NCBI GenBank assembly: GCA_028277515.1
Contig: JANQGC010000174.1
Span: 1 to 25,175 of the forward strand
From: Anaerolineae bacterium
GTDB taxonomy: Bacteria > Chloroflexota > Anaerolineae > Promineifilales > Promineifilaceae
Reading direction: 5' to 3'
DNA: 25,175 bases
Shown here: piece after piece, positions 23,126-25,175 of the stretch
Numbering within the stretch: the first letter of the stretch is position 1
How the letters are laid out: each line of letters opens with the position of its first letter
Made by a program: the position numbers and the translations under genes
The notes under the pieces: model-generated
Databases searched by the model: none
Told to the model about the DNA's origin: nothing
Seen by the model: the letters and a program-made list of their open reading frames with translations, nothing else

Positions 23126-24190
23126 ATGCAATGGGGGAGATTCCTCCTTTTTTTTGTCTTAATTCCATTAATTTTTGTCTCTTGCTCCGGGGCTGAAAGT
23201 TCGACTGTCGAGCCTGAGCTTGTGGAAACTGAAACAGCTCAATTACCTACTATCGTACCATCTCCGACTGCACGCTCTGAATCAGAGCAACTATCTGAAT
23301 TAGAGCAACTAAATGAAGGAGAGCTTGCAAACACAGAGGAACCCGCAACGGCCGAACCCACTGCACCAATTATGGAAGAGCCGACTGCCGTGCCAACCGA
23401 TGTTCCCACGCCGACACTAGAACCAACTCCGAATCCTTACATCATTAATGGGATGTCTGCCGAGCAGTTCATCATCATGGATGATGAAACCCGGAAAAAT
23501 GTCCGGGAGATATTTGCTAAAGGCCAATCTCTCGGAAGAAACCCAGAGATATTTGCCATTTTGGGTGATAGTTTGATCGCGACGCCGCAATCTTTGGCTA
23601 AATGGGATGGTGATGATTATGTCTTGGGTGAATATGAATTTCTGCAACCGACCATTCAGCAGTACCAGGGTTCATTCGGCCGATATGGCGTAAGCGTTCG
23701 GGTTGGGTTGCATTCCTGGTCAGTATTCGATCCGTTATGGGCAGATAAAGATTTCTGCTTGGCTAATGAAGATTTGCTGACCTGTGAATTACGTCTGAAC
23801 AACCCAAGTGTCATGATAATCTTTTTAGGATCCAATGACGCCGGTTCGCCAGGTGGGTTTAATGTTAATTATCGCCAAATTGTAGAAACACTCATCGATC
23901 GAGGAGTTGTTCCGATTTTAGCCACAAAAGCAGACCGTTTTGAAGGACCGGATAATACAAATAACGAAATGATTCGGAGAATCGCGACAGAGTTTCAAGT
24001 TCCTCTATTGGAATTTGATATATTAGCCGACACCTTACCGGGTCGGGGATTGAGTTCCGATAACGTTCATCTGACTTACCTGGAACCTTTAGATTACACC
24101 AATCCAGATATTTTCACGATGGGTTACCCGGTTCATAATTTGGCATCACTCATGATACTGGATGCTGTAAGACGAGAAATTATCGAATGA
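23126..24190 (+). CDS. SGNH lipoprotein, paralogue of the preceding gene
   Basis: A 354-residue lipoprotein. The short signal peptide ends in IFVSC with the lipidated Cys at 20. Residues 21-105 are an acidic Thr/Pro/Glu-rich linker typical of surface lipoproteins that span a wall or sheath. The SGNH domain (~108-354) has AILGDSLIA with S149, FLGSNDAG (233-240) and D312-N-V-H315. Paired cysteines C211 and C220 match the preceding protein. It lacks the LysM domain, so the two paralogues differ in how they are attached. An in-frame GTG directly follows the upstream stop at 23102 and an ATG lies at 23111. GGAGA eight bases before ATG 23126 and the signal-peptide shape favour 23126. Likely role: transfer or removal of an acyl group on an extracellular polymer. 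Confidence 0.87.
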   Translation: MQWGRFLLFFVLIPLIFVSCSGAESSTVEPELVETETAQLPTIVPSPTARSESEQLSELEQLNEGELANTEEPATAEPTAPIMEEPTAVPTDVPTPTLEPTPNPYIINGMSAEQFIIMDDETRKNVREIFAKGQSLGRNPEIFAILGDSLIATPQSLAKWDGDDYVLGEYEFLQPTIQQYQGSFGRYGVSVRVGLHSWSVFDPLWADKDFCLANEDLLTCELRLNNPSVMIIFLGSNDAGSPGGFNVNYRQIVETLIDRGVVPILATKADRFEGPDNTNNEMIRRIATEFQVPLLEFDILADTLPGRGLSSDNVHLTYLEPLDYTNPDIFTMGYPVHNLASLMILDAVRREIIE

Positions 24191-24224
24191 AAATCATTAA
24201 CTTACTGTTATTGGAAAAGAACGT

Positions 24225-24596
24225 ATGAAAAAAATTTCTTTATTAACTCTTTTGATGTTTCTTCTGGTCGCGTGCTCGTCTTCAGGTGGTGATCCGGCCG
24301 ATACGGTGGAAAATTACCTGCAAGCCAAGGCTGATTCTGATGAGCCGACAATCCGACAACTGATTTGTTCTGAGATGGAAAGTATTGTCGACCGGGAAGT
24401 TCATACATTTGAAAGCGTTAGCGGCGTACGAGTTGAGGGAATGTCCTGTGACCAGGTAGGAGATAATGAGGTTGTCTCCTGCCAGGGCAGCATTGTCGCG
24501 ACCTACGGCACGGAAGATACGGAATTCCCCCTAGTGTCTTATAAAGTGGTGGAAGAGGATGGAGAGTGGAAATGGTGCGGTGAGGCAGCGCCATAA
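24225..24596 (+). CDS. Small lipoprotein of unknown function
   Basis: A 123-residue protein with a lipoprotein signal peptide ending in FLLVACSSSGG (Cys 17). The mature part begins DPADTVENYLQAKADSDEPTI, a pattern of small NTF2-like/DUF4878-like lipoproteins in which a helix precedes a curved sheet. Four further cysteines (in LICSEM, GMSCDQ, VSCQGS and KWCGEA) could form two disulfides. There is no catalytic signature. Its stop overlaps the next start by one base (TAATG), tying it to the microprotein and placing it inside the SGNH operon, perhaps as a complex component. Confidence 0.8.
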   Translation: MKKISLLTLLMFLLVACSSSGGDPADTVENYLQAKADSDEPTIRQLICSEMESIVDREVHTFESVSGVRVEGMSCDQVGDNEVVSCQGSIVATYGTEDTEFPLVSYKVVEEDGEWKWCGEAAP

Positions 24597-24716
24597 TGTG
24601 GAAAAGGATCTTTTCAAGAGAAAATTTATTGGCCTTGATTCTCTGTTTGATTGTTTTAGCCCTGATTGTCATGACAAGTGATAGTGCCCCGCAGTGGATT
24701 TACCAGGGATTTTAGT
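24596..24716 (+). CDS. Membrane microprotein with C-terminal WIYQGF motif, interrupted by a one-base frameshift
   Basis: From ATG 24596, coupled to the previous gene by TAATG, the frame reads MWKRIFSRENLLALILCLIV, a basic start plus transmembrane helix, then ends early at TGA 24680-24682. Removing one C from the run CCCC at 24660-24663 joins it smoothly to a frame that completes the helix (LALIVM), continues TSDSAPQ and ends in W-I-Y-Q-G-F at TAG 24714-24716, giving about 39 residues. That gives one N-in helix with an extracytoplasmic tail. The terminal hexapeptide with Tyr in third place matches the acyl-shuttle motif described for DltX (F-x-Y-x-x-F), with Trp for the first Phe. In the sequence as given, the second half has only a 14-residue frame from ATG 24672. 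The break may be a sequencing error, a real mutation or programmed +1 slippage. Family assignment is by motif and context only. Confidence 0.55.
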
Positions 24717-25175
24717 TCGCAAATTAAGCTGGTTTTTTGCAGGGGGTTGGAGGGGCGCAGGTTGGTTGGCGGCCGTTATTTTGCTGCATACTGGCTGCTC
24801 GTCCACCTCTGGCGTAGATTCCGAAATTGCTAACAATCCTTTACCGGCAACTGCCACAGCGCCAGTGCTGCGTCAAATCGACATAGCAGCGGCCACAATG
24901 GTATCTACGGCAACGATTAGCCTACATGAAATGGAAACCCAGTTTCCGGGCGAACCTGCGACGCTAATCATTGAAATTTTACCAACAGAACCAATTGAAT
25001 TACAGCCGACACCCACGCTGCGAACGCCTTCCTCAGCGACACCGTTAAGCCCAACTCAAGAACCAACTTCAATTCCAACCTCGACTTATTTCCCGTCCCC
25101 AACGCCCACAGCAACGGCCGACACTGTGCAGGTGAATGGCGTTCCCCGGCAAGAAATCATTCTTTTTCCAAATAA
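24695..25175 (+). CDS. Third SGNH-type lipoprotein, N-terminal part, frameshifted and cut by the window edge
   Basis: The frame running to the window edge (codons in phase with 24781) contains LLHTGCSS, a lipobox-like site, then a Thr/Pro-rich linker (TEPIELQPTPTL, PSPTPTATAD). It ends in VNGVPRQEIILFPN, which lines up with VNGLVEGQFLIIPE and INGMSAEQFIIMDD at the start of the two SGNH domains upstream. It is thus very probably a third paralogue. A good signal peptide is found only in another frame from GTG 24695 (VDLPGILVRKLSWFF...GWLAAVI). Adding one T to the TTT at 24780-24782 joins AAVI to LLHTGC. Without that, the only start in the lipobox frame is a TTG near 24748-24750 with a poor signal sequence. 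The GTG overlaps the microprotein end by 22 bases. The catalytic blocks lie beyond the edge. Confidence 0.6.

Noticed and set aside
24418..24857. Minus-strand frames opposite the small lipoprotein and microprotein
   Set aside because: The plus strand explains the region with signal peptides and coupling; the minus frames have no features.
1..25175. CRISPR array, tRNA or rRNA genes, transposase
   Set aside because: No regularly spaced repeats, no cloverleaf or rRNA-like stretches noticed, and no transposase motifs in any frame read.

Overview
The window looks like part of a chromosome from a bacterium of the Chloroflexota, probably Anaerolineae-like. I infer this from the gene content and from the Thr/Pro-rich linkers of secreted proteins; no rRNA or marker search was possible. 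Base composition is moderate, with dense protein coding on both strands. I see no tRNA, rRNA, CRISPR array or intact insertion sequence.

Layout: 1-1378 (minus) holds the start of a purine nucleoside phosphorylase coupled by ATGA to a XerC/D recombinase. A 490-base gap follows that may hold an integrase remnant. 1872-5212 (plus) carries a COG2403/cyclic-2,3-DPG-synthetase-like P-loop protein and HtpG. 5393-9895 (minus) carries a LysE exporter, a SEDS glycosyltransferase (FtsW/RodA) with a penicillin-binding-protein-like partner whose three catalytic motifs are all gone, and methylthioadenosine phosphorylase. 10114-11407 (plus) encodes two membrane-anchored coiled-coil proteins with C-terminal helix-hairpin-helix domains. 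11418-17135 (minus) is housekeeping: S24/S26-type peptidase, ObgE, DUF177/YceD, a CBS-pair protein and ClpB. Divergent from clpB is a thioredoxin-TPR protein of CnoX/YbbN type. 18103-20771 has a GNAT acetyltransferase, a zinc-ribbon membrane protein, PyrF and an Sfp-type phosphopantetheinyl transferase. 20785-21471 (minus) is an M23 peptidase.

The most interesting block is 21914-25175 (plus), an apparent operon for extracytoplasmic chemistry. It has a LysM-SGNH protein, an SGNH lipoprotein paralogue, a small lipoprotein, a frameshifted membrane microprotein ending in W-I-Y-Q-G-F, and the start of a third SGNH-type lipoprotein. That C-terminal hexapeptide with a central tyrosine resembles the acyl-shuttle motif known from DltX and some MBOAT proteins. 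I propose that the block is an O-acylation system for a surface polymer, with the MBOAT partner expected just beyond the right edge. Two single-base indels within about 120 bases (24660-24663 and 24780-24782) disturb the last two genes.

Other unexplained structure: the palindrome CGGCCG is strikingly frequent (about 34 copies by eye), and a paired-hairpin element lies at 21573-21646.
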